This document shows positions 51,823 to 60,627 of a DNA stretch of 64,000 nt, piece after piece. The stretch lies in assembly GCA_963977415.1 (NCBI GenBank), contig CAXBOS010000017.1, positions 8,400 to 72,399 on the forward strand. The letters are read 5' to 3'. How positions within the stretch are numbered: the first letter of the stretch is position 1; every line of letters begins with the position of its first letter. Origin of the DNA: Croceimicrobium sp963977415. GTDB taxonomy: Bacteria > Bacteroidota > Bacteroidia > Flavobacteriales > Schleiferiaceae. Under the pieces are notes generated by a model. It had not been told where the DNA came from. It ran no database searches and saw only the letters and a program-made list of their open reading frames with translations. The position numbers were made by a program, and so were the translations under genes.

Positions 51823-53578
51823 TTACAAAGTCATATTCCATGCGCATTTGCATGCCTTTGCGGCTTTGTGCTTGCTCTAATAGTTCGAGGTAATGCCCAA
51901 ATTCTCCCAATTCAGCTTTGATGCTCGCGCCGCCCATTTGATCTGAGAATTCTTTAATAAATGCTTGCAATGGATCTTCTAATTCGGGATAAGTTACTAC
52001 AGAATAGCCTTCTTCTAAACCTGCTTTTTCAGCGGCAATATTAATGGCGTCGCTTAATCCACCGATAAGATCCACTAATCCTAATTCTTTCGCTCTGAGG
52101 CCAGAGTAAACCCTTCCTTGCCCAATGCTATCAACAAAAGCAAGGTCTAAACCACGACCAGTAGCAACTCTACTTTTAAAGGTGCCATAGATATTATCAA
52201 CCTGACGAATTAAGATTCTTCGTTCCGAAGGACTTAAGTCGCGATCGATGGTACCGATATCGGAATGAGTATTCGTTTTTACTGTTTCGATATTAATTCC
52301 CAGTTTTTCATTCATTAGGTCTTGCGCGGTAAAAAATAAGCCAAAGGCACCAATACTACCTGTTACGGTATTGGGTTGCGCCAAAATGGTATCCGCAAAA
52401 CAAGCGATATAATACCCACCACTAGCGGCCACATCTCCCATTGAGGCGATTACAGGTTTTTCGGCGCGGGCAAGGTCTACTTCACGCCAAATTACTTCTG
52501 AGGCAAGGGCGCTACCACCAGGGCTGTTTACTCTTAAAACAATGGCTTTTACTTTGTCGTTTAAACGCGCCTGACGCACCGCTGCGGCAATGCGATCAGA
52601 TCCAATTACATACTCGCTGCCTTCGCCGCCACGTATCTCACCTTGAGCAATAATAACGGCCACTCTTTGATCGCTATATTCGCTATTGCCATTTAAATCT
52701 AGTTGTTTGGCATACTTAGCAGGGCTAATAAAGTTAACTGCGCTAAATTTTTCGCTTTCGCTAGATTGGGTTAAAAGATCTTGAATTTGATCATAATATG
52801 CTAATCCATCAATTAAACCTAGTTCTTTAGCTGCATGAACGTTCGTTAGTAAGCTATCAGCCGTAAGGTTCAGCTGGGCAATGCTAATCCCTTTTGATTC
52901 GGCTAAATCACTAAGGTAAGTTCCCCAAAAGGAATTAAGCAATTCGCTTAATTGCATGCGGTTCGAATTAGACATTTCATCGAGAAGGTAGGGTTCTACC
53001 GCACTTTTAAATTTGTTACCAGTAGCTCTAAGAACAACGGGTTTTACACCTAATTTCTCCAGTGCTTTGCGGTAATAAGTAACTGAGGCACTTAGTCCTG
53101 AGAATTCTAAAATACCTTCGGGATTTAAAAAAAAGCTGTCGGCCACGGAGCTTAGATACAATCCTTTTTGCGTTAGTATTTCACTGTAACCGTAGATGAA
53201 TTTTCCAGAAGACTTGAAATCAATAAGGGCATTACGGATTTCTTTTAGCGTCGCATTTCCTGCAAGCGGAACACCGCCATCGAGATAGATACCGATAATT
53301 TTCGGATCATCTTGGGCCGACTTTAAAGCACTGATTATGCTGGTAAGGCCATTCGCTCTTTCTGGACTACCTGAAAGTGGATCGAATTGCGCGAAGGGAT
53401 TATCTTGGGCTCGATCTACAAAAGTGGCATTCATATCTATACGGAGAATGCTTTTGTCTTTGATTTCCAATTCGGGACTACTTATAGAAGCGATAGAAGC
53501 AAAAAGTAAGAATATCAAGAAGAGGAGTATTGCGCCACCAATGATGGAGGCGAGTAACATTTTAAGGAAGGATTTCAT
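51815..53578 (-). CDS. sppA: Signal peptide peptidase SppA, 67-kDa type
   Basis: A 588-residue membrane-anchored serine protease. One N-terminal membrane helix (about 7-32), then two S49 domains in tandem. The general-base lysine is K191 in NKFKSAVEPYL and the nucleophile is S386 in GDVAASGGYYIAC, matching the K209/S409 pair of E. coli SppA. It degrades cleaved signal peptides in the membrane. The ATG at 53578 is preferred to the frame's upstream start because it places the membrane helix at the N-terminus. Confidence 0.95.
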   Translation of the reverse strand: MKSFLKMLLASIIGGAILLFLIFLLFASIASISSPELEIKDKSILRIDMNATFVDRAQDNPFAQFDPLSGSPERANGLTSIISALKSAQDDPKIIGIYLDGGVPLAGNATLKEIRNALIDFKSSGKFIYGYSEILTQKGLYLSSVADSFFLNPEGILEFSGLSASVTYYRKALEKLGVKPVVLRATGNKFKSAVEPYLLDEMSNSNRMQLSELLNSFWGTYLSDLAESKGISIAQLNLTADSLLTNVHAAKELGLIDGLAYYDQIQDLLTQSSESEKFSAVNFISPAKYAKQLDLNGNSEYSDQRVAVIIAQGEIRGGEGSEYVIGSDRIAAAVRQARLNDKVKAIVLRVNSPGGSALASEVIWREVDLARAEKPVIASMGDVAASGGYYIACFADTILAQPNTVTGSIGAFGLFFTAQDLMNEKLGINIETVKTNTHSDIGTIDRDLSPSERRILIRQVDNIYGTFKSRVATGRGLDLAFVDSIGQGRVYSGLRAKELGLVDLIGGLSDAINIAAEKAGLEEGYSVVTYPELEDPLQAFIKEFSDQMGGASIKAELGEFGHYLELLEQAQSRKGMQMRMEYDFVID

Positions 53579-53589
53579 TTGAATATATT

Positions 53590-53597
53590 TAGTTTTG
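53590..53597 (+). promoter_or_regulatory. Predicted -7 box for folK-kinase operon
   Basis: TAGTTTTG matches TAnnTTTG. It overlaps the first TTG of the frame at 53595, so translation must begin downstream, at the TTG at 53622 or 53631. Confidence 0.5.
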
Positions 53598-53630
53598 CGT
53601 TTATACAGCAATATTAAGTATTTGTTCAGT

Positions 53631-54137
53631 TTGCGAGAAATAAAAAGAGAAGCACATTTGCTGCTTGGCGGAAATTTAGGAGATGTGCGGAGGACTTTTG
53701 AAAAAGCTGAAGAATTTTTGTTAGGCTCTTTTACAATTCTCGGTAAATCTAGTTTATATCAAAGCGAGCCATGGGGAATGGTAAGTGAAAATCTATTTCT
53801 CAACCAAGTTTGGAAAATAGAGACCGCATTAAACCCGCAATTACTTTTAGAAAAGCTACTAGCAGCAGAGCTTCAGATGGGTAGGGAAAGATTAAATCTT
53901 AAGGTTGAGGGTTCTTATTTTGATCGGACTTTAGATATTGACATTCTGTTTGTGGGTGACCTTGTTTTAAATTCTGATAAACTTGTGGTACCTCACCCTA
54001 GATTACATTTACGTGCCTTTACTTTGCAAGCTTTAGTGGAGGTAGACCCAGATTTTATTCATCCAGTTTTGCTGAAATCCACTAGCTATCTTTTAGAAAA
54101 CTGCACAGATCATGTTAAAGCGCGCAAGCTTGATTGA
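53631..54137 (+). CDS. folK: 2-amino-4-hydroxy-6-hydroxymethyldihydropteridine diphosphokinase
   Basis: A 168-residue HPPK. LLLGGNLGDVRRTFEKA, SSLYQSEPWGM, FDRTLDIDILFVGD and VPHPRLHLRAFTLQAL are the conserved blocks with the two metal-binding aspartates in DIDIL. It transfers pyrophosphate from ATP to the pterin in folate synthesis. There is no ATG; the start codon is a TTG and I place it at 53631 because a promoter box at 53590-53597 overlaps the upstream TTG at 53595; 53622 is also possible. The 3' end overlaps the following kinase gene by 26 bases. Confidence 0.88.
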   Translation: MREIKREAHLLLGGNLGDVRRTFEKAEEFLLGSFTILGKSSLYQSEPWGMVSENLFLNQVWKIETALNPQLLLEKLLAAELQMGRERLNLKVEGSYFDRTLDIDILFVGDLVLNSDKLVVPHPRLHLRAFTLQALVEVDPDFIHPVLLKSTSYLLENCTDHVKARKLD

Positions 54138-54741
54138 AGGGAAATACATTGCCATAGAAGGCAATATTGGGTCGGGTAAAACTACTTTAGCTAAGCTTCT
54201 GTCAGAAAAGCTTAATGCACGCTTGGTTCTGGAAGAGTTTGAAGAAAACCCTTTTTTAGGTCGTTTCTATGAGGATAAAGAGCGATTTGCCTTTTCGGTT
54301 GAAATGTCATTTTTAGCGGATCGTTATCATCAACTGAGTAATTTACCCACTACCCAAGATTTGTTTTTGCCCAATTTGGTGGCTGATTACGCGCCTTTTA
54401 AGAGCTTAATTTTTGCCCAGAACAATCTTTCAGAGGTTGAATTTCAGCTTTACCGTAAATTTTGGCACATGGCTTTGGGTATGGTTCGGCAACCTGATTT
54501 ATTAATTTTTCTTCATCGCCCGCTGGAATCATTATTGAGGAATATTGACAAAAGAGGTCGCTCATATGAGAAAAATATGAGTCATAATTATTTATTGAGG
54601 TTAAATGAAAGTTATGCGAGCTTTATTAAACAAAACTGGGCCTCAAAAATCATAGACCTTAATGCAGACTCTTTTGATTTTTTACACTCTGAAAGTGATG
54701 TAGAACGGGTAGTTGACGAAGTATTGAAGAAATACTTATAG
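54112..54741 (+). CDS. Second deoxynucleoside kinase, diverged paralogue
   Basis: A 209-residue kinase of the same family as the one at 46368-46982: P-loop GNIGSGKTTLAKLL and lid KRGRSYEKNMSHNYLLRLNESYASF. The DRS-type motif (QDRTIYED in the other copy) is replaced by VADYAPFKSLIFAQ, so the conserved arginine at the phosphate-acceptor site is absent. Activity may differ or be lost. It overlaps folK by 26 bases (ATG at 54112) and is coupled to it; a TTG at 54130 is an alternative start. Confidence 0.85.
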   Translation: MLKRASLIEGKYIAIEGNIGSGKTTLAKLLSEKLNARLVLEEFEENPFLGRFYEDKERFAFSVEMSFLADRYHQLSNLPTTQDLFLPNLVADYAPFKSLIFAQNNLSEVEFQLYRKFWHMALGMVRQPDLLIFLHRPLESLLRNIDKRGRSYEKNMSHNYLLRLNESYASFIKQNWASKIIDLNADSFDFLHSESDVERVVDEVLKKYL

Positions 54742-54789
54742 CTCCGAAAAAAAATATTGCCTTTTCAAATTTAGAATTAACTTAAAAAA

Positions 54790-54819
54790 TTTGAATTTCG
54801 GTCACTTTTAGTACCTTTG
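54790..54819 (+). promoter_or_regulatory. Promoter of the OmpA-type gene
   Basis: TTTG at 54790-54793 and TACCTTTG at 54812-54819 with an 18-base spacer: the best match to the Bacteroidota consensus in the window, consistent with strong expression of a major porin. Confidence 0.75.
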
Positions 54820-54859
54820 CAAAGCATTAATTGATGCAAAACATAACCCACTTATATTT

Positions 54860-56278
54860 ATGAAAAGAATAAATTTACTTTTCGGACTTGCTCTTTTTAG
54901 TCTCTCTGCAACCGCTCAGAATGAAGAGGTGGTCCTTACAGAAGCACACCAAAGTAATTTTCGTACTTGGTCATTAGGCTTAAATGTTGGAGCTACTGCC
55001 TCTTTAGGAGATGCGGCTAGCTATTTTTTCGGTGACAAAACTGATGCAATGCCAAGTGGTGTTGGTGGTTTTGAAATTGGAGTACGTGGCCACTTAACCA
55101 AATGGTTTTCACCAATGATTGGTGTATCTGGTACGGGTGGTTTTCACCAAACTTCGGGAACTGCTCCAAATTATTATTATGAAGGTGACTTCTTAGATGG
55201 TGATATCAGTCTAGCATTCAACTTAACAAACATGTTCTTATATGGTAGAGAATACCAAAGAAAGCATGCAATGATATTTACGGTTGGTCTTGGTGCAACA
55301 TATTTGGCGGCAACTGGCTTTAATGAAGCTGGCACACAAGTAAGTTCAGCAGGTGGAGATAAATTAACCAATGCAAGAACTTTTACCACAGTACTTCCAA
55401 TGAAATTATGGTATAAGCGTCAATTGAATGAAACTTGGGATTTAGATATTCTTTACCGTAATACTTTTACTCTTATTGATGGAGCTGATGGTCTTCAAAG
55501 AGGAGTAAATTCTGATTTCTATGGTTATTTCGGTGTTGGTGCTACTTATAACTTTGGTAACAAAGAAAAAAAGAACATCGTTTATTATAGCCCTTACGAA
55601 GGTTTGTTTGCTGATCTTAAGGAAATTAAAGACAATTACGGTAAACTTACCAATGACGATGATGGTGACGGTGTAAGTAACCTATTCGACGTTGACAATG
55701 CTACACCAGCAGGTGTTAATGTTGCTGCTAACGGTGCTCCAATGGATAGCGATGGTGATGGTATTCCTGATTATATGGATGCTGATCCATTCACTGCTAA
55801 AGGTGCTAAAGTTGACTCTGAAGGTCGTACTATCGATTCTGACGGTGACGGTGTAGGTGATCACATGGATGCCGAGCCTAATACACCTAAAGGTGCTTTA
55901 GTAAACTTTAAAGGTATTTCTGTTGCTAGTGCTACCAATGGTGGCGGTGGTGTAGGTGCTTATATGCCTTCAGTATTCTTTAACTTTAACAGCGTTTCTG
56001 TTACAGATGCTAACTACCTAAGATTAGCCGCAATTGCAAGTGCATTAAAAGCTAACCCTAATGTTAAAATTGTATTAACTGGTCACAGTGATGCAACGGG
56101 TGCAGAAGAGTACAATAAAACTTTAGGTCAGCGTCGTGCTGATGCTGTAGCTAAAGAATTAACGCAAGAATTTGGCGTAGATGCTTCTCGTATCGAAACT
56201 AAATCAAGTGGTGAGACCGATCCTTTAGCTAATAAGCGCAAAAACATCAACCGTAGAGTTGACGTATCTGTAAAATAA
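54860..56278 (+). CDS. OmpA-family outer-membrane protein with thrombospondin type 3 repeats
   Basis: A 472-residue protein. Signal peptide (about 1-19), an 8-strand-type beta-barrel (about 30-240), a calcium-binding linker of aspartate-rich TSP3-like repeats (DDDGDGVSNLFDVDN, DSDGDGIPDYMDADP, DSDGDGVGDHMDAEP; about 260-345), and a C-terminal OmpA domain (about 365-472) with LTGHSDATGAEEYNKTLGQRRADAVAKEL that binds peptidoglycan. It is a structural link between outer membrane and wall and probably one of the most abundant proteins. Strong promoter and terminator flank it. Confidence 0.95.
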   Translation: MKRINLLFGLALFSLSATAQNEEVVLTEAHQSNFRTWSLGLNVGATASLGDAASYFFGDKTDAMPSGVGGFEIGVRGHLTKWFSPMIGVSGTGGFHQTSGTAPNYYYEGDFLDGDISLAFNLTNMFLYGREYQRKHAMIFTVGLGATYLAATGFNEAGTQVSSAGGDKLTNARTFTTVLPMKLWYKRQLNETWDLDILYRNTFTLIDGADGLQRGVNSDFYGYFGVGATYNFGNKEKKNIVYYSPYEGLFADLKEIKDNYGKLTNDDDGDGVSNLFDVDNATPAGVNVAANGAPMDSDGDGIPDYMDADPFTAKGAKVDSEGRTIDSDGDGVGDHMDAEPNTPKGALVNFKGISVASATNGGGGVGAYMPSVFFNFNSVSVTDANYLRLAAIASALKANPNVKIVLTGHSDATGAEEYNKTLGQRRADAVAKELTQEFGVDASRIETKSSGETDPLANKRKNINRRVDVSVK

Positions 56279-56297
56279 GTTAAGATTTAGATAATTT

Positions 56298-56326
56298 AAA
56301 AGGCTCCCATTTTGGGGGCCTTTTTT
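56298..56326 (+). terminator. Terminator of the OmpA-type gene
   Basis: AAAAGGCTCCC and GGGGGCCTTTT arms (one T-G pair), five-base loop, T run. The 149 bases that follow to 56475 hold nothing recognised. Confidence 0.85.
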
Positions 56327-56475
56327 ATTTTGAACCTAATTCAGCCTGAAACAGACAAAGATTATGAACGGGTTATTCTTAGGGGTAAAGGCTAGAAGTC
56401 GGGAAGTCGAGGCACTAGTTTTTGTGTGCCTTCCGGATAAGGTCGATTTAGCGTTAATTTATAGTCGAACTCACC

Positions 56476-57000
56476 TTATAATGTCTTACGCATATAATCC
56501 CAAAGAACGATTCCAGCACTAACGGAAATATTTAAGGAATGCTTAGTTCCAAACTGAGGGATTTCAATAGCACCATCGCAAAAGCGGAGGACTTCATCAC
56601 TTACGCCGCTAACTTCATTGCCAAAAACGAAGATTTGCTTCATCTCCAAATTAGGTTGCCAATCATTAAGCATGATCGAATTGGTGGTTTGCTCTACCGC
56701 CCATATTTGATAACCATCTGCCTTAAGCGCAGCCAAGCTAGCTAAGCCATCGGGCATCGCCTCCCAGGCTACCGAATCTGTAGCGCCCAGAGCAGTTTTA
56801 CGCATTTCTTTTACGGGTTCGGGGCTAAGTCCGCCAAGGTAAATTTTCTCGCAGCGGAAGGCGTCAGCACTGCGGAAAACAGAACCAACATTTAAAATAC
56901 TGCGAATATCATCTAAAGCTATGCTAAAAGGATGCTTCTCACTTTCTTTATATTCTTCCGCAGTCATTCTATTTAGCTCGCTCATGCGTAACTTTCTCAT
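56476..57000 (-). CDS. SpoU/TrmH-family RNA methyltransferase
   Basis: A 174-residue SPOUT enzyme. The three SpoU motifs are visible: motif 1 ILNVGSVFRSADAF, motif 2 IFVFGNEVSGVSDEVL, motif 3 IEIPQFGTKHSLNISVSAGIVLWDY. It adds a 2'-O-methyl group to a ribose of tRNA or rRNA; the short form without an N-terminal substrate-binding domain is not enough to name the target. It is divergent from mutS with a -7 box in the 39-bp gap. Confidence 0.92.
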   Translation of the reverse strand: MRKLRMSELNRMTAEEYKESEKHPFSIALDDIRSILNVGSVFRSADAFRCEKIYLGGLSPEPVKEMRKTALGATDSVAWEAMPDGLASLAALKADGYQIWAVEQTTNSIMLNDWQPNLEMKQIFVFGNEVSGVSDEVLRFCDGAIEIPQFGTKHSLNISVSAGIVLWDYMRKTL

Positions 57001-57025
57001 AGCTTATAGTATTTTAGCCAAAGAT

Positions 57026-57033
57026 CAAAAGTA
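57026..57033 (-). promoter_or_regulatory. Predicted -7 box for the SpoU methyltransferase gene
   Basis: The minus strand reads TACTTTTG, matching TAnnTTTG, in the 39-bp gap shared with mutS. Confidence 0.5.
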
Positions 57034-57039
57034 CTTCAA

Positions 57040-59640
57040 TTGACTACGAAAAGTAAGCAAGAGACGCCTTTAATGCGGCAGTATAACGAGATAAAGACTA
57101 AGCATCCTGATGCCTTGTTATTATTTCGGGTGGGTGATTTTTACGAAACCTTCGGTGAGGACGCTATCCGCGCCAGCAAAATTCTCGGGATTGTTTTAAC
57201 CAAACGAGCCAATGGCGCTGCGGCTAAAACCGAATTGGCTGGCTTTCCGCATCATTCTTTGGATACCTATCTGCCGAAACTTGTGAGAGCGGGATTACGC
57301 GTAGCAATTTGCGACCAGTTAGAAGATCCTAAACAAACCAAAAATATTGTAAAACGCGGCGTAACAGAATTGGTAACACCTGGCTTAACTACCAACGACC
57401 AAGTATTGCAAAGTGGCAGCAATAATTTTCTATGTGCGATTCACATAACGGGGGGCATGCAGGGTATTGCGTTTTGTGATATTTCTACCGGGGAGCTAAT
57501 GGTGGCGCAAGGAAGTCATGAATACATTGATAAGCTGATTCAAAGTTTAAGACCAGCGGAAATTATATACTCGCGTACCAAGCGGGATGTTTATAATGAA
57601 TTGTATCAGGGCAAACATTATTCGTATTCCTTGGATGATTGGGTGTTTCAAGAGGATTTTGCCCAGCAGAATTTATTGAGTCATTTTCAAGTAAGTTCTT
57701 TGAAGGGCTATGGTATTGAGGATCTGCGCGAAGCGATCATTGCCTGTGGGGCAATTTTTCACTATATGAAGGAAACCAAGCACAATCGCCTTCAACATAT
57801 CAGTTCGCTTAGTAGAATTGATCACCGCGATTATGTGTGGATGGACCGTTTTACGGTTCGAAATTTAGAGATTTTCGACTCTAATGCTCCTAATGGTAAA
57901 TCACTATATGATGTAATAAATTTCACTGCTTCTCCCATGGGTTCGCGTTTATTGCAGCGATGGATGGCGATGCCTTTACTGGACTTAGCTCAGATAAAAA
58001 AGCGTCAATCGGTAGTAGATACCTATTATAAGAATATCGATCTTTTGGAAAGCACGCGCGATCATTTAGCTGAAATCAATGACTTGGAGCGCTTAGCGGT
58101 AAAGCTTAGCACGGGTAAGATTTTGCCTAAGGAGCTGCTTCAGCTTAAAGAAGGCATTGTGCTCTCGAATGAAATTAAGAGTTTAGGCACTGCCGTAGAT
58201 GGCGATTTAAAAGAGTTTTGCGATAAACTGTGGACGGGCCTAGATTTTATTGCTACCATAACCGATCGACTAAAAGAAGAACCATCCAATAATTTCAATA
58301 AAGGAGAAGTAATGCGTCAAGGTTTTTCGACCGATTTAGACGAATTGCGCGAATTGGTTTATCATGGGAAGGATAAACTTTTGGGAATTCAGAATAGAGA
58401 AAGTCAGGCAACTGGCATTACCAATCTTAAAATTGCCTTTAACAACGTTTTTGGCTATTATTTAGAGGTTCGTAATAGCCAAAAAGATAAAGTTCCAGAA
58501 GAGTGGATACGCAAGCAAACCTTAGTAAACGCGGAGCGCTATATTACCCCCGAGCTAAAAGAGTATGAAGCGAAAATTTTAGGCGCCGAAGAGAAAATTG
58601 TAAGTCTAGAGCAAGGATTATACGAGGATCTTTTAAATGAATGTCGCAAATCATTAGCACAAATTCAGGCCAATGCTCGCTTATTGGCTCAAATCGACTG
58701 TCTTTCCGCTTTCGCAGAATTGGCCAAGAAGCGCAATTACCATTTACCCAGTATCAATGAAGGGACTAGTCTTTCCATTACAGAAGGGCGTCATCCAGTT
58801 ATAGAACAAAGTCTGCCTAGCGGAGCCGAGTATATTTCCAATAGCTTAGAGCTAAATAGGGAAGAACAACAACTATTAATGATTACCGGCCCTAACATGT
58901 CGGGTAAATCTGCATTACTTAGGCAAAGTGCTTTAATCTGTTTGCTGGCGCAGATGGGTTCTTTTGTGCCCGCTAAGGCTGCCGAATTAGGTTTGGTCGA
59001 TAAGATATTCGTGCGCGTAGGGGCTTCTGATAATATTTCTCAGGGTGAATCTACCTTTATGGTTGAAATGAATGAGACGGCTAGTATTTTGAATAATCTT
59101 TCCGAAAGGAGTTTAGTGGTTCTTGATGAAATAGGGCGCGGTACTAGCACTTACGATGGTATTAGCATCGCTTGGAGCATCGCGGAGTTTTTACATGAAC
59201 ATCCCAGTCACGCTAAAACTTTATTCGCAACCCATTACCACGAGCTAAATGAAATGGCGAATTTGTTCGAGCGCATCCATAATTATAATGTGAGTGTAAA
59301 GGAGGTAGGCGATAAAATCATCTTTATGCGCAAATTAAGGCAGGGTGGCAGTGCGCATAGTTTCGGAATTCACGTGGCAAAGATGGCCGGTATGCCTAAT
59401 TTAGTTTTAAATCGTGCTGAGAAAATTTTAGCGGAATTAGAAAGTAGTCGGGCAAAGGGCAAGGACGCTGGTCAAGCCATTAAGCAAGCTAAAGATGATA
59501 TGCAGCTGAGTTTCTTTAAGTTAGACGATCCGATTTTAGAAGATATACGGGTCGATATTCAAAATTTGGATATCAATACTTTAACGCCAGTGGAGGCCTT
59601 GATGAAGTTAAATGAAATAAAGAAAAAAATTGGTCTATAA
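57040..59640 (+). CDS. mutS: DNA mismatch repair protein MutS
   Basis: An 866-residue MutS1. The mismatch-recognition domain has the Phe-X-Glu motif in FRVGDFYETFGEDA; connector, core, clamp and ATPase domains follow. Walker A is GPNMSGKSALLRQ, the signature is STFMVEMNETASIL, Walker B is SLVVLDEIGRGTSTYDG, and the composite loop is FATHYHEL. The C-terminus (PVEALMKLNEIKKKIG) is the tetramerisation region. The start is a TTG at 57040, which gives the usual KQETPLMRQYNEIK opening; an internal ATG at 57073 would cut off part of domain I. Confidence 0.97.
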   Translation: MTTKSKQETPLMRQYNEIKTKHPDALLLFRVGDFYETFGEDAIRASKILGIVLTKRANGAAAKTELAGFPHHSLDTYLPKLVRAGLRVAICDQLEDPKQTKNIVKRGVTELVTPGLTTNDQVLQSGSNNFLCAIHITGGMQGIAFCDISTGELMVAQGSHEYIDKLIQSLRPAEIIYSRTKRDVYNELYQGKHYSYSLDDWVFQEDFAQQNLLSHFQVSSLKGYGIEDLREAIIACGAIFHYMKETKHNRLQHISSLSRIDHRDYVWMDRFTVRNLEIFDSNAPNGKSLYDVINFTASPMGSRLLQRWMAMPLLDLAQIKKRQSVVDTYYKNIDLLESTRDHLAEINDLERLAVKLSTGKILPKELLQLKEGIVLSNEIKSLGTAVDGDLKEFCDKLWTGLDFIATITDRLKEEPSNNFNKGEVMRQGFSTDLDELRELVYHGKDKLLGIQNRESQATGITNLKIAFNNVFGYYLEVRNSQKDKVPEEWIRKQTLVNAERYITPELKEYEAKILGAEEKIVSLEQGLYEDLLNECRKSLAQIQANARLLAQIDCLSAFAELAKKRNYHLPSINEGTSLSITEGRHPVIEQSLPSGAEYISNSLELNREEQQLLMITGPNMSGKSALLRQSALICLLAQMGSFVPAKAAELGLVDKIFVRVGASDNISQGESTFMVEMNETASILNNLSERSLVVLDEIGRGTSTYDGISIAWSIAEFLHEHPSHAKTLFATHYHELNEMANLFERIHNYNVSVKEVGDKIIFMRKLRQGGSAHSFGIHVAKMAGMPNLVLNRAEKILAELESSRAKGKDAGQAIKQAKDDMQLSFFKLDDPILEDIRVDIQNLDINTLTPVEALMKLNEIKKKIGL

Positions 59641-59642
59641 TG

Positions 59643-59674
59643 TTGTGTGGTTTTTGAAAATCATATTATATTTG
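59643..59674 (+). promoter_or_regulatory. Promoter of the tRNA-Gly/tRNA-Leu cluster
   Basis: TTG at 59643-59645 and TATATTTG at 59667-59674 with a 21-base spacer; 60 bases of leader precede tRNA-Gly. Confidence 0.6.
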
Positions 59675-59734
59675 CCGTCCCAAACGCAAGGAGGGAAGTT
59701 CTTTTAAAAAGTCTAATTGCGAAATTAGCAAAAT

Positions 59735-59807
<73 letters not shown>

Positions 59808-59808
59808 C

Positions 59809-59835
59809 AAAAACCCCTCTTCTTGAGGGGTTTTT
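59809..59835 (+). terminator. Hairpin with T run between the two tRNAs
   Basis: AAAAACCCCTC and GAGGGGTTTTT arms, five-base loop. It may stop or attenuate transcription between tRNA-Gly and tRNA-Leu, or act as a processing site. Confidence 0.7.
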
Positions 59836-59845
59836 ATTTAGGTTC

Positions 59846-59930
59846 GCCCTGGTGGTGGAATTGGTAGACACGCGGGACTTAAAATCCCGTGACCATTGCG
59901 GTCGTGCGGGTTCAAGTCCCGCCTGGGGCA
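59846..59930 (+). tRNA. tRNA-Leu(TAA)
   Basis: 85 nt, class II, no encoded CCA. Acceptor GCCCTGG/CTGGGGC, anticodon stem GGGA/TCCC with loop CTTAAAA (anticodon TAA), long variable arm (TGACCATTGCGGTCGT) and T-arm GCGGGTTCAAGTCCCGC. Its 3' end borders the gene-poor, foreign-looking region and is a plausible integration site. Confidence 0.96.
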
Positions 59931-59941
59931 CACTGATAATG

Positions 59942-59974
59942 AGATCGTTAGCGAAAGTTAACGATCTTTTTTTG
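59942..59974 (+). terminator. Terminator after tRNA-Leu(TAA)
   Basis: AGATCGTTA and TAACGATCT arms, eight-base loop, T run. Confidence 0.85.
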
Positions 59975-59990
59975 TTTTAAGGTTTTTGAG

Positions 59991-60012
59991 TTTGCACACA
60001 ATTTGCACACAA
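59991..60012. repeat. Tandem 11-mer next to the tRNA-Leu site
   Basis: TTTGCACACAA occurs twice without a spacer. From memory, similar TTTGCACACA repeats stand between tRNA genes and integrase genes in Bacteroidota islands, where they could be integrase or excisionase arm sites. Confidence 0.5.
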
Positions 60013-60535
60013 AGTATGGAGATAACGGTTGCGGTTTAAGGCAGGGATGACTTTGACGATTGGCTCAAACCCTTAAAAAGGCATAAAATCAAAAATCAGC
60101 TTATCCCCAAATTTAACATACACGGATAAACGTGGATGTTTATGCTTCTGATCGTAAAAGGATAATTCTTACTTGCTTTCACTAATATCTTCTTTAGAGT
60201 AATGTTGCTTCTCTGGTGAATCTTCTTTTGGAGAACCAAGGAATCAAGAAAATAGTAATGGCCTTTACTGGACTCAAGATCACAAAACGCTAACTTCTGC
60301 AGTTAAAATTTAAGGTCGAGTGGGTTCTGACAAACCTGTGTTTACAGCTTTGATAAACTTCCAGTTAGTCTTTAAGGGGAATGCTCTTAATCAATAAAGG
60401 TGATGCGGCTAAATGAAGGGTTTAAAACATTGGTATTCTGCATCTTGTCGCAAAATAGTTTGATTGTTATTTAATGTACTATGAGTATTTTATCAAAAAT
60501 ACTTTCAAGTCATTCAGTAATCACCTATTTTCGTT
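60013..60535. other. Gene-poor segment, probably decayed
   Basis: No ORF of useful length on either strand. An ATG at 60016 is stopped after seven codons, and short stretches such as 60232-60307 and 60330-60396 read for 20-25 codons before stops. This looks like worn-out coding sequence, but I cannot name the parent gene. A weak hairpin (AGTATTTT/AAAATACT) lies at 60484-60503. Confidence 0.4.
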
Positions 60536-60542
60536 ATAACGG

Positions 60543-60568
60543 GGATATATGCAAGATTGCATATATCC
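60543..60568. promoter_or_regulatory. 26-bp perfect palindrome upstream of the HMA-AraC regulator
   Basis: Arms GGATATATGCAA and TTGCATATATCC with a two-base centre, 60 bases before the regulator ATG; outer bases AACG/CGTT add a further partial symmetry. There is no T run, so an operator is more likely than a terminator. Confidence 0.5.
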
Positions 60569-60627
60569 TTACGTTCTCTGCAAGCTAAAAAAACACCCAT
60601 GATAAAATTGAAATATTCGGAAAAAAT

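Noticed and set aside
60016..60120. Possible integrase start after the TTTGCACACAA tandem repeat
   Set aside because: The ATG at 60016 is followed by a stop after seven codons and no neighbouring frame shows tyrosine-recombinase motifs; I report only decayed sequence.
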